A DNA stretch of 64,000 nt from positions 1,588,951-1,652,950 of the forward strand of contig NC_009420.2 in assembly GCF_000002875.2 (NCBI RefSeq), in the 5' to 3' direction. A model generated the notes under the pieces. The model did not search any database, was not told the origin of the DNA, and was given only the letters and a program-made list of their open reading frames with translations. The DNA is from Leishmania infantum JPCM5. Lineage: Eukaryota > Euglenozoa > Kinetoplastea > Trypanosomatida > Trypanosomatidae. Both the position numbers and the translations under genes were made by a program. This document shows positions 48,093 to 58,685 of the stretch, one piece after another (position 1 is the first letter of the stretch; every line of letters begins with the position of its first letter).

Positions 48093-51000
48093 GCTGGGGA
48101 CGCTGTTTTTCGACGAGTCGCGCGTCAGTACGGCATTTCGGGCGCGCGTGCGTCAGCAAGCGGGGGCCTCCCATGAGTCGAGTGCGACCAGGCACATCCT
48201 GTCGAGCACCAGCCTTGCAGGCTCGGCGGCGCACGACGGTGTAGCGCGCCTGCATGACGGTGGCGGCCTCGTGCCGGCGCACGGCTGCACCTTCAGCTGC
48301 CGCGGCGAGGTGGCGTTGCCGTCTCTTCAAGCCGCACTGCTCTGGTGGCTGGACGCCGATGTGAGTGTGGTTCAGCTGCTCGTCGTGAACAATACGCAAA
48401 GCAGCAAAGCCGCTCGAAGCTGCCAATCTCGCCTCTTGACCGTTGAGCTGCCTGTTGCCTCTCCCAGCGACCTCGTGACGTGTGGCGTGACTCGCAGTTA
48501 CATGGGCGATAATGGTGTTGCGGTCGTTTGGGTTCAGCGCGGCGTTTCCGGAGAGGGCGAAGAGGAGGCGCTGTGCCCCGGTTTTGCGCACGTGACTGTG
48601 CAGCGTGAGGCAGACAACACCGGCCACAGCAATCTCCTGCTCTACCCAGATGAGCGAGTTGTTCAGTGCGCACCACTGTCTCGGGTCCCGAGCTCTTTCT
48701 TCCAGAGTGCCTTAGCCGGCAGCGGAAGTGCTGCCTGCGTCGTTGCGGCGCTGCCCGACGATGCAACGCAGCGCACCGTTTCCATCGTTGTTCTCACCGA
48801 TGGCTCCCGTGTCTGGCGCGCGGAGCTGTTCGCGGATGGCACCACCGCCGTCAGTGGATTTCGAGACGAGTACCGGCGCAACATGCTCCGGTCCTTCTGT
48901 GACGGCAACGAGGAGGTGCGGCTGCTCGACACGCGCAGTGTTGTCGCCGATCTCCAGCGACTGGCGAGCCCGGCTGCGTCGAACGCGCCATCCTTCGCTG
49001 ATTCTGGCGCGGAGGAGGGGAGCACTTCACCTCGTGGTTCTACGTGGATTCGCCGGCTGCTGGGTGGCGGCGGTCGCGCAGGGGCGAATGCTGCCGATGG
49101 CAGCGACGGGGCCGCCTCTGGCGTGCTAGACGTGGCGCTGCCTGCCGTCGTCAAGAAGCGACTTTACGCTGCTGTCACGGCCGTCCAGCAAAGCCGGTTT
49201 GTTGCGCTGACCCGATGGAACGGCCAGTTGGAGGTGTATGATACGGCCAGCGGCACCCTGAAGTTGGCCCGGGCTTACCCGATTGGAATACTGCCCCAGG
49301 CGATACTCCGCCCCATCGATGGTAACTTCTCAGGTCGTGGGGCGAAAGCACCGGGAGGGAAGAGCGCGCTCTGCGCACTACCGCCAGGGCCTCTCGCACA
49401 GTGGGCCACGCAGTGCTCCACAACACAGCTGCTGCACGTCGTCTCGTGCTGTAGCGGTGGAGGGGGGCGTGCGTGCTTCTGGAGCGCACTCCCGCCCCTG
49501 GCGCCGTCGTCGTCGAGGATCGTCGGGCTTGAGGAAGCTAGCGACGCTGGCGAGGTTCTGGCGCAGCACTGCACGCTGAGCGTGGCGCCGCCGACGCAAT
49601 CCAGCTTTCCACTCGCGTGTGCAGTGACATCAGACGGGCGAAAAATGATCCTCGTGAGCGACGTCGGTACGGAGGAGGATGGGCACTTGCTGTGCACCCG
49701 CACTCTCGCCGCACTGACGCTGCGTGGCGACCAGGCTTCCGAGGACGGAGTGGCAACGGTGGTGCAGGTGATGGAGGCGACAGGTGGCGCCGCGTTTGGT
49801 GACCTGCTGCGCACAGGTCGCATGCACGGATATCTCTGCCAGGGTGCGCGCATGCAGAGCGTCGTCGCGCAGGATAACGCGGTGCTAATGGTGGAGCGCG
49901 GCCCGCAGATGTGCCGGCTGTACGCGCTGGAGGAGGCTGCCCCGGATGCGATGCGGCTGGCGAACGAGCGAGTGGTGGTCGGCGTAGATGAAGAGGACGT
50001 CTACGCCATGGCGCACGACATGGTTGGCGATGACGCCATCGCCACGTACGTTGGCGGCGCACTTTTGCCGTCGCATCGCGTGCACTACGTACCGCTGTTC
50101 GAGGCATCGTTGCTCCTGCCGGGCGCTGCTGTGCCGTCCACTGCAGACGACACGGATGGGTTTGCTCTCTACTGGGAAGGCGTCAGCGTTCTTCAAGCGT
50201 GCCCGCATGGATCGCGGCTCATGTCGGATCTACTGCAGGATGTCCTTCTCGCCACTACCCCCATAGCACGGCTCTCCTCGCTACCACGCTTTCTAAGTGA
50301 GGCGCACCTTAGCGGGTACGCAGCGGCGCTGCAGCGCAACGCGGCTGCAACGAAAGCCTCTGTGCACGCAGCCATTCGTATGGCGCTGCTGCCGCCTTCG
50401 ACGGCTGCAGCTGGCGAGACAGCACACGCGCTTTACCGCTTCAGCCGCCTCTACGCAACGCACGCCACCCTCGGCGAGCTGCTCTCTCGGATCACCTTTC
50501 TCACAACCACGTATCTGGGCTGGCAGAGCACCTACTCTGTCGCACACGCGCTGTCCTCGACTGGCGAGGACGACGCACTAAGCACGGCGGATTGGGTGTC
50601 GCACCGGCTCATCACAGCCCTGGAAGTGCTGGTGGCCGCTTACCATGCTGTGCCCGCCGCCGGTGCCGATCTTGTTCAGCTTGCCCTTGTCGACGATAGC
50701 GTCAGTCAGCCATCTTCTAACGCGATCGTGGCGGCATTGCTGCCAACCCTGACCGATACAGCGGCTTGCGACGACGACTCTGTTGCCTGTGGCTGGGGGC
50801 CGAGCACGCTCTCCATGATACAGGTGGCGAACCGTCTGCTCCGCTGCGGCACTCCCTCCACGGCGCGCGCGTGTGCAGTCTGGGTGAAGCAGCTTGCCCA
50901 CCGCTTCCCTCTCCTGCAGCACTACCAGCTGCTGTCGCTGCTGGAGACAACTGCGATTTCTACGCAGTCCGAGCGTGCGGTCGCGCTTTGCGAGCGTGTG

Positions 51001-53148
51001 TGTCAAGCACTGGCTAGAGAGGCACCAGGCGACGTCACGACGGCGCTTTTGCTGGAAGGTTTGCTGCTTACGGACGTCTCCGGCCCCGGCTCCGCGTTCC
51101 TTCAACTCTCCCTTGACGACGTAGCTGCGTTCCTTGCGGCCGACCCAACTCTGGGGCCGAAGCTCTACGCCGTCGGTGTGCTGCGTCGCACCATCACGGT
51201 CGGATCGCTGCATACGACTTTGAGCCACTGTGTCACTCACAGGTACCTGTACACCAACCTCGCGACGTGCATCGAGGCGGTGGAGCGGATGCACAGGTGC
51301 GCTTCCGTCACTGCGTCCACGCCGACGCAAGCCCCCTTTTCACAGCTGCGCCATGCTCTGGAGGAGCTGCAGGTAGATGCACTGCTGGCGAGCGCTTTCG
51401 CGAGGGTGTCAGAGGGTGATGTTGCGTGCGGCTTCCATGATATGCAGACGGCACTTGACCTTATAACACGCCACAAATGCCTGCCGTCATACGCAGAGCT
51501 GTTGCAGGTGATTCTCGGCCACGTTGTCGAAGTTGCTTGCGCGTCGCAGGCGAACATGAATGCGCTGCTGCGCGCCACCACGATTGGCGCGGCGCAGCTC
51601 GAGGAGTCGCTGATTCTGCGGTGGTACAACTACATTGCGCGCCTACCGACCAAGAGCGCTACAGAGGCGACCGAGGCGCTGCGATACCGTGCCATCATGG
51701 GTTTGCATCGCTATTTGATGAACCGCCACGACTACGCCCAGTGCGCACGGCTCATGTCGAGCCTGGCCACGCTCATCCGCTGCTCGCCGCTGCGCCGCAG
51801 CGCGTCAGCCGGGATCTCGGTGAGCGAGCTGGCCGGGCTTGCGCTGCACGCGGCGGAAATGATCGCGCCCTCTGCGCCTGTGCCAGAGACGGCAGCTGGA
51901 GAGCAAGGTGAGACCGGCCAGGCTGCACCCCAAGGCACGTCTCACGACCCGGCGCTTATGGTGGGCTCGCCGCTATCGCTAGGGTATTCGTGGCAGCCGT
52001 CAACCTCGGCATCCTCAGCTCCCATTGACCTCAATTCACCCACTCTCGGTGCGACGGCGCGTGGCCCTCGCTGGCTGACGCGCGCAGACATTCCCTGCTT
52101 GCGCCGCCGCCTGTATCAGGCCCACTGCGAACGCCAGCTGTGGCGTCGCGGCTGCACGCTGGACTGCACGGATCTGTGGGTCGAGGGTGCCCCGGCGGAC
52201 GCCTACCAGGCCGGCGTGGAGAAGCTTGTGGCCGCGCTCATGCAGGCGCGCCTTTGGCCGCAGGCCTTTCGCTTCGCATGTCTGTCAGCTGTATATGACC
52301 CCTGCACGGTGCTGGTTGAGTGGGCGGTGGACCTACTGCGCGCTTCGCGAGATTACGGCAGCGATGAAGTCGCTGCGGCTGAGGGCGTGCACGCTGAGCT
52401 AACCGCGGCGTGGGCGGAGCTCATCGGCTACTGCGGGGAAATCTCCAACCTCGAGAACCAGTTCTACGCGTACGTGCGCACCGTCACCGCAGCGTTGACG
52501 TACGCCTACTCGCAAGTGCCAACCGCGCTGCTTGCGGCTCATCGGGCGGCTGACGCCTACACTGCCATGACGACGCTGTTCCATGTCGCGCTGATACTGC
52601 GCAGGAAGGCAGAAGCGGTTGAGCTGGGGCAGCGGCGCAACGAGGAAGACGGGGACGACAAAGAGGAAGCAGATGAGTTGCCGTCGTCTTCCTCGAACCG
52701 CGAGGCTGGGGCCACTGCTGCCGGCCGCGACGCAGAGAAGCGAGGCGAGATGCACCTAGAGGACATAAGGTGCAACGTGTGGCGGGCCTGGTGCGCGGCG
52801 GCTCGAATCGGCATTGACATGGCCGCTGAGCGTCAGCCGCGCTGCGCTTCTGCTGCTGCTCTATACCAGCGTACTGTCGGCGCAATCATGGGCGCCGGCG
52901 AGGTCATGGCGGAGGAGGATGCGGCCCAGATGCATGCTGGGGTTGTCGTGGCCGGAACCGTGTCGGCTGCCTCGTCGGCCGCGCGCAGGACGTTTTCTGC
53001 TTTCACGGCTGGCGCGCTGGATCCGATGGCGGTGTGTGCGAACGAGCTGTTGAGGATTCCAGCCTACCGAGCCTCCCTCAACCTGGTCGTGCGCGGTGAG
53101 GCGACGGTGCGTGAGTTCCAGGACCTCATGGGGCGACCTTGTAGCTGA
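48091..53148 (+). CDS. Large nucleoporin of the Nup160/Nup120 type (Y-complex scaffold), putative
   Basis: Encodes 1685 residues from the ATG at 48091. An in-frame ATG at 48010 would add a Thr-His repeat; I prefer 48091. The architecture is an N-terminal region of beta-propeller character (to about residue 620; for example V-T-A-V-Q-Q-S-R-F-V-A-L-T-R-W-N-G-Q-L-E-V-Y-D) followed by a very long alpha-solenoid. The C-terminal segment D-I-P-C-L-R-R-R-L-Y-Q-A-H-C-E-R-Q-L-W-R-R-G, then L-V-A-A-L-M-Q-A-R-L-W, closely follows the pattern at the end of Nup160, as does the following N-Q-F-Y-A-Y-V...A-A-D-A-Y-T segment. In other eukaryotes Nup160/Nup120 is a scaffold of the Nup84/Nup107 (Y) complex. The family evolves fast, so another propeller-solenoid nucleoporin is possible. 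Ser/Glu-rich insertions occur near 295-340 and 1520-1555. Confidence 0.6.
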
Positions 53149-54403
53149 CGATTGGGCTGCGGCTGCTGAGCGCCAAGCCCAAACAAAACAACAAAAAAGA
53201 TGGCATTTGCGGCCGCCATTAGTGCAAGGATGCGCCTTGCAGCGGTGGAAGGGAAGAGAGCGGGGACTTGCTTCTCCACCTTCCCAACTGCCCGCGATAC
53301 TTTCTCAGACTCGTATTCGTCGATGAAGCTTGGTCTCGTCGCTGTCATAGCATGGGTAGTATGCAGATGCGCGTCTGTGTCGTGCGTGTCTGTGCGTGAA
53401 GCAGTTTCGGGGCAAGGCCGAGCGCGAGGAGGAAGGAGCGATGCATCTTTTCCTCGCCACTATCACAGAGTCCACCCCCGCCACTCTTCTTGTTGTCCCA
53501 GGTTGCCTAATCCTTTTTTTTTATTATTATTCTTTTCGCGTTTCTTGTTTGTTTCTTGACCGTAATTCATATAGAGACCGGCTGTCTGTCTGTGTGTGTC
53601 TGTGTGCGTGTGCGTGAGCGTGCGCGTGGCGATTGGCGACTGTAATGACACTTCTGGTGTCGCAGTGTGCATGTGCTGACGTACATCTTGTGTTTGATTG
53701 GTCTTTTCTTCTTTCCGTGTCTTTTTCTGTTTTCGGTTTAACATCGGAATAGCGGCAACTCATCCCTAGGACATATCGACCCGTCATCCCAAGTATGAGT
53801 AGGCGTGAGTGTATAATGTGCCATCCTTGCACACGCCGTGTCTCAGTGAGAGCGCAACTGATCATCTGACTTCACTGTGCTACGTCGTTGCGTGTGAACG
53901 CCTGCTCGCGCGACGATGCAGCTTGGCATCACTCCAGCCTTCCCAGGCTTCCGTGTGCCTCTCTATCTCCCGCAGCCCATCTCCATATTGCGGCTTCACG
54001 GGCGAATGCCTCTTATGCGCGGGTTTTCTCACTGCTGAGACACAAATGTACACAGACATGTACTCGCACATACGCGCTCTCGTCGACTACTTATGCTTCC
54101 CTTTGCCTTCCCTCGATTCTCTTTCGGCAATGATCTGCCCTTTACATATGCGTGCGTGTGCACTGCGCAACGTGCAACGGACACTTTTCGCATCTCTATC
54201 TCATGCACCCGCCGACGCCCACACAAAGACAGGCAAACGGCTTGTCTGCCATTTCAGAGGGAGCGTCAGTGAACATCGGTTGCAGCTCTTCCTTCCCCCT
54301 CCAGTGGAACGGAGAGCATCAGACACCTGCAGAGGCACGCGAGAATACTAAAGGACTTGTCGGTGGGCGCGTGGCTAAAACGGTCAAGAACGATAGGCTT
54401 ACC

Positions 54404-54404
54404 G

Positions 54405-54432
<28 letters not shown>
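54404..54432. repeat. (CA)n dinucleotide repeat
   Basis: Simple CA run in the spacer before CLF1. Confidence 0.85.
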
Positions 54433-54439
<7 letters not shown>

Positions 54440-54792
54440 CGCGTGCGCGGAAGTGCACACGCTCTTTAGTCGCTTGCTTTCTGGACAAGAGCGATCAAAG
54501 AAGACAAAAAGATAGTCTCGTGGTTGGATGTGAGCTGCACTGGCCGCCTTGTCGTGTCTAAGCTATACACAGAGAGACCGTGCTGCTGGTGTCCGCTGTC
54601 GTTGTAGTCACCAGCGTCTGGGTGGCGATTTGATTGACTCACAAGCGTTGATTTCAGGGCTCATCGCTGCTCCCCGCACACGTGTGCATCTCTCTTTGCT
54701 TGCGTCGCTGACGCTTGCCTTTCTGCCATCATCTTCTCACGTCTCCCCTGAGTAGTGGAACAGTGCACGCGAGCGTTCACCTTCGCGGTGAC

Positions 54793-54839
54793 GTTTTCCA
54801 TTGCTGTTTTATTGTTTCTCTCCTTCGTGCTTTTCCCAG
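54793..54839 (+). promoter_or_regulatory. Candidate trans-splice acceptor for the Crooked-neck gene
   Basis: A T/C-rich tract ends in CCCAG, with AG at 54838-54839, 21 nt before the ATG at 54861. Splicing here would remove the open sequence upstream and supports 54861 as the start. Confidence 0.55.
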
Positions 54840-54860
54840 TGTAGCTGGGCGGACGCCGAG

Positions 54861-57335
54861 ATGAAGCGCTCACGCCAGGATAATCGCCGCCTCGGCCCTG
54901 CTGCGGCCGCCATGCGCCGCCGTGACGTGTACCGAGACGGTCGTCAAGCGGAGGAGCAGGTGAGCATTCAGAAGCTCTTCCGGGACGCTGTGGCGATGCA
55001 AAAGTTCCACTCCCCGAACCAGTCTGGCGCCGGGGCCCGGGTGATGATTCACAGCCGAGAGGAACTTGCGTTGTATCGCCAGAAGCGGCGCGCAGAGCTG
55101 GAGGAGAGTGTGCGGCGCGGGTTTAAGGCGATCGGCAACTGGATCCGCTACGCACGTTGGGAGGCGCAGCAGCGTGACTTTGACCGCATGCGGGCCGTCA
55201 TGGAGCGCGCGGTTCCCGTGCACGGCGAGAATGCAAACCTATGGAGGGACTACGCGGAGCTGGAGGAGTCGAACGGGTTCGCAGAACATGCTCGTCAAGT
55301 GTGGAGCCGCGGCGTGACGGCGCTGCCGTCGAGTGTGGACTTGTGGGTAAAGTACCTCGCCATGGAGCAGGCGGCGGGCCAGGATCAGCGGGTGCGAGAT
55401 GTTTTTCATCGATGGCTTGCCGGGGACGCGGTGCCGCCGTGCGCATACGCGCTTGCCGCCCTCTACGAGGCGCAGCAGCGGCGCCAAGCAGGATGCCGTG
55501 ACATTCTTCGTCGCTGCGTCGAACGCTTCAACACGACGGCAAGCTGGCTGCTGTACGGAGCCACAGAACAGCAGGTTTTCGGCGATCACGAGCGAGCCGT
55601 GAAGGTACTTGAAACAGCCATGCGCGCACTTCCCGACGAGGACCTTTGGGGGCTGGAGGAGTGTCGCGTGCCGCTTGCGCTGGCGGAGGCGCACGTCGCC
55701 GCCGGGAGCGCCGTTCAGGCGCGCAATGTCTTCCACAACGCACTCGAGCACGTTGCTGACCACCCACTGTTATTAGAGAAGGTGCTGGCGTCCTACAGTC
55801 GCTTCGAGCGCCTGTACGGAGACGGTGAGCACTCTGAGCAGGTAGCGCGATTGCGCACCATTCAGTTGTACGAAGAGCGCCTCCGCAAGAATACGAGTGA
55901 CTTTGACGCCTATCTGACGCTGTACTCGCTCTACCGCGACCAAGAGCGTGAAAGTCGACTGCGCGCAAGCGGCTCAATCAACAAAATGCCGGAAGCGGTG
56001 GTGGGCGGAAATGCTGCACTGGCGTCGACAGCACTTGTCACCTCCCCGGCCGCTGCCGCCTCTCCGTCGCGGCAGGTGCTTGAGCGCGCGCTCCAGATCC
56101 CTTCCCGCGACCCTTATGGCGCCCAGCAACGTGCTGTTCTGGTCATGGAGTACGCACGCGCCTGTGAGGATGACGGCGAGCTGGATGCGGCACGGCGCAC
56201 CCTCGCGCAGGAAATCAAGAATTTTCCCTTTGAAGCGGCCCTATGCCCGCGGCTGTGGGTGGAGGCGGCGGCGATGGAGGAGCGCCACGGCGCTACCGCA
56301 CAGGCGCGCCGGCTTCTCCGCGCCGGGTCGCAGGTTACAAAGGATGTGCGCCTCTTTGAAGAGGCAATCCAGTTTGGGGAGCGACAGCGGGACAATGTAA
56401 TCGAGGCAATGCACGCCGCAGCGCACGAGACCACGCCGCCGTCGGCGCAGGAGGTGGAGGAAGCATGCGCGCCGTACGTGGCGGAGCTGCGCACAGATTA
56501 CCAGAACGCCATCCAAGCCTTCCCGTTCGACGTGCAGTGGTGGCTCCGATACGCGAAGCTGGAGGAGCAGCAGCAGGAGATCCTCCGTGCCGACGCGCTG
56601 TACGGCGCCTGCATCCGCACCTTCAATGATGAGGCTGAACGGGTTCGGTCCTTTGCGCAGCGCTACGACCTCCTTGGCCATGTGGACGCTGCCTGGGCAC
56701 ACCGGATTCATCTTCACACGCGGCGCGCGCGTGCCCTGCAGCGACAGGCGTCGCGGCGCAAGGGGTGTGCCGCGGGCGCAGAGACGGCTCGGGTCGAGCT
56801 GGCGACGCTGCAGGAGGAGCTGCTGCACTTGTACGCCACTCTGCTGCAGGACGTCTGGAACGCTTACCGGCACGAGGCGGTGGCGTGGTTTTCGCGGTAC
56901 TTTGAGGCAGGTGAAGGCAGCGGTTCTGGTGTGCTTGCTGGCGCCGCGCCAAAGACGTTGCCCTCATCCCTCACTCCTGCTACGGCGCGCTGGTCGGAGG
57001 CCGTGGAGGCGGTGGCGGGGTATATGGAGCGAATGAGTGCTATCAAGATAGGCCAGGGCGCATCAGAGGGTGCCACAGCGGCTCTCCGTGAGATGCTCAA
57101 GTCAATGGTGGAGGCGGAGCGTCACGCTATTCGCCGATCCCTTGGCTGGACAGAGCAGACAACGCAGTTTGACGCCGTGCAGAGAGCACGCGAATGGGGT
57201 GAGCTGCTGCTGTCGCCGCTACTCGAGGAGTGGAGCAAGTTTGAGCTCACCCATGGTGGGTCACTGGAGGCTGTTGCGGCGGCGATGGAGAAACCGGTGA
57301 AGCGCCGCACACGACTCTTCAAAGCGCGGCCGTAG
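54861..57335 (+). CDS. CLF1: Crooked-neck/Clf1/Syf3 pre-mRNA splicing factor (HAT repeats)
   Basis: Encodes 824 residues. Crooked-neck is a HAT-repeat scaffold of the Prp19-associated spliceosome core; in trypanosomatids the spliceosome also performs spliced-leader trans-splicing of every mRNA. Seen: a basic N-terminus, the S-I-Q-K-L-F-R-D-A segment at about residue 34-42, then the family's R-x-E-L-x-x-Y-x-x-x-x-R-x-x-x-E-x-x-V-R-R block at about 65-85. HAT repeats follow in the usual order: N-W-I-R-Y-A-R-W-E, R-A-V-M-E-R-A-V-P-V, N-L-W-R-D-Y-A-E-L-E, H-A-R-Q-V-W-S-R-G-V-T-A-L-P and D-L-W-V-K-Y-L-A-M-E. Repeats continue to about residue 620. Length is slightly above the usual 690-850. Insertions lie near 375-410 (Ala/Ser) and 690-715. 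The C-terminus ends in a basic run. The ATG follows a pyrimidine tract and AG directly. Confidence 0.92.
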   Translation: MKRSRQDNRRLGPAAAAMRRRDVYRDGRQAEEQVSIQKLFRDAVAMQKFHSPNQSGAGARVMIHSREELALYRQKRRAELEESVRRGFKAIGNWIRYARWEAQQRDFDRMRAVMERAVPVHGENANLWRDYAELEESNGFAEHARQVWSRGVTALPSSVDLWVKYLAMEQAAGQDQRVRDVFHRWLAGDAVPPCAYALAALYEAQQRRQAGCRDILRRCVERFNTTASWLLYGATEQQVFGDHERAVKVLETAMRALPDEDLWGLEECRVPLALAEAHVAAGSAVQARNVFHNALEHVADHPLLLEKVLASYSRFERLYGDGEHSEQVARLRTIQLYEERLRKNTSDFDAYLTLYSLYRDQERESRLRASGSINKMPEAVVGGNAALASTALVTSPAAAASPSRQVLERALQIPSRDPYGAQQRAVLVMEYARACEDDGELDAARRTLAQEIKNFPFEAALCPRLWVEAAAMEERHGATAQARRLLRAGSQVTKDVRLFEEAIQFGERQRDNVIEAMHAAAHETTPPSAQEVEEACAPYVAELRTDYQNAIQAFPFDVQWWLRYAKLEEQQQEILRADALYGACIRTFNDEAERVRSFAQRYDLLGHVDAAWAHRIHLHTRRARALQRQASRRKGCAAGAETARVELATLQEELLHLYATLLQDVWNAYRHEAVAWFSRYFEAGEGSGSGVLAGAAPKTLPSSLTPATARWSEAVEAVAGYMERMSAIKIGQGASEGATAALREMLKSMVEAERHAIRRSLGWTEQTTQFDAVQRAREWGELLLSPLLEEWSKFELTHGGSLEAVAAAMEKPVKRRTRLFKARP

Positions 57336-58454
57336 TGAAAGCGTCAAGGCAAGAGAGAGATGGCAGGGAGGGGATGGGCTGCTGCAGGCTTATTAATGCC
57401 ACAGTTTACTCTGAAGAGTCGCGTCTGCGCCGATGGCTGAGTGTGTTGGCTTGTGCGCGTGTAGGTGTGCCGTGTTGTTTGGTGAATCGGCTCGCAGCAA
57501 GTAGGCCAGCGTCGTTGTGTAGCTGCACCACCATCATGCGTGCTGGTGAGTAGGTCAGAGGTTTCTTAAATACCGAAACGGAGACACACACAAAAGAAGA
57601 AGTCTGGCATCCCTTCATCGTGCTGTTTTCGGTCGGGTGTTGATCGACAGCCACCATCGCCGCTCCCATAGTTCCTTGACGCTTGTCGGTGGGTGGCCAT
57701 GCGAAGCGGCTCCTCTTCGCTTCACTGGTTCTTGTGTGGACTTGTTGGGCAACAGCCCACCATCGCGTGGCAGGAGGCCATTTGCTTCTTTCATGGAGGC
57801 AAACGTCTCTGCGTCAGTGCCACTGTCATCAGCGGAGGAGAGAGAGGGAAGCGGACGCAGGCGCCTGGGCTTATGTGGGTCCACTACTTTACTGCTTCTC
57901 TCTCTCTCTTCCCTCACTGTCTCGTTGTGTGCGTGTGTGTTTGGGTGCGTATGCGTCTCTCTCCATTTCACTCCCGCGAACGCCAGGTGCGCCACTCTAC
58001 TGGCTAGTGCTCATTCCTCTCTTCGCTGTAGCGTGCAGAGTGTGTGCCGGAGCGGGAACTGGACAGAGGTGCTGGCGGGGTACCTCTTTTGCGCTGTGCT
58101 TTCCGGTTCACTTGTCCAGTCAGAGGAGCCTGCATGCGTGCGCTTGTGCGGAGTTGCTTCTAGCCCCTCCTTACTTTCTTGTTCTCTCAGTGTACGCGTC
58201 TTCGCACGCGCGACCACAAGGGCGATCCCCCTTTTTTTTTTCCCTCTGCCGAACCTCTCTGTGCTCTTTCCTTGGCAAGTACTGCACGTTGCCCTTGCAG
58301 AGCTCTTCCTCGCCGTTCTTTTTGTTTGTTTTCCTTCTTTTATTTTGGTATCTTTGCTGTGCCATCACCGCCGCCACACCCCCATCTCTCTCTCCCCCCT
58401 TCTGTGTGTATGTGTGAAAGCCTTCTGCTTTTGATGTTACTTTTTTTTTTCGTG

Positions 58455-58473
58455 TGTGTGTGTGTGTGTGTGT
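58455..58473. repeat. (TG)n dinucleotide repeat
   Basis: Simple TG run within the 5' flank of the PH-ARL gene. Confidence 0.8.
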
Positions 58474-58640
58474 CTTCGTTTTCCGTTTCGCTTTGTTGCC
58501 CCTCACATCTCTGTACCACTTGCCCTCCCCTTCCTGTCTTTTACGTTAGTTAGAAATCCCGTGTCTCGTTAGCGTCCTCGCTGCCGCGCGTCAACGCAAA
58601 GCCTCCTTTTTTAAGAAGCGCCTCCGACATATTTGCATTT

Positions 58641-58664
58641 GCCTTCCTCTGCTCCTCTCCAGCC
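58641..58664 (+). promoter_or_regulatory. Candidate trans-splice acceptor for the PH-ARL gene
   Basis: A pure pyrimidine stretch ends in CCAG with AG at 58663-58664, 21 nt before the ATG at 58686. Confidence 0.55.
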
Positions 58665-58685
58665 TATCCACACCTGTGAAAAGAA

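Larger units (their letters stand above)
53149..54860 (+). other. Intergenic spacer between nucleoporin and CLF1
   Basis: About 1.7 kb of untranslated sequence. It contains a T-rich tract near 53514-53530, TG/CG-rich dinucleotide tracts near 53580-53630 and a (CA)n run at about 54404-54432. No SIDER signature or supported gene. Confidence 0.6.
57336..58685 (+). other. Intergenic spacer
   Basis: About 1.35 kb. C/T-rich sequence increases from about 57890 onward, with a (TG)n run near 58455-58473. Two plus-strand open frames longer than 240 codons exist but translate to Ser/Leu/Cys/Phe-rich sequence typical of pyrimidine tracts. Confidence 0.6.
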
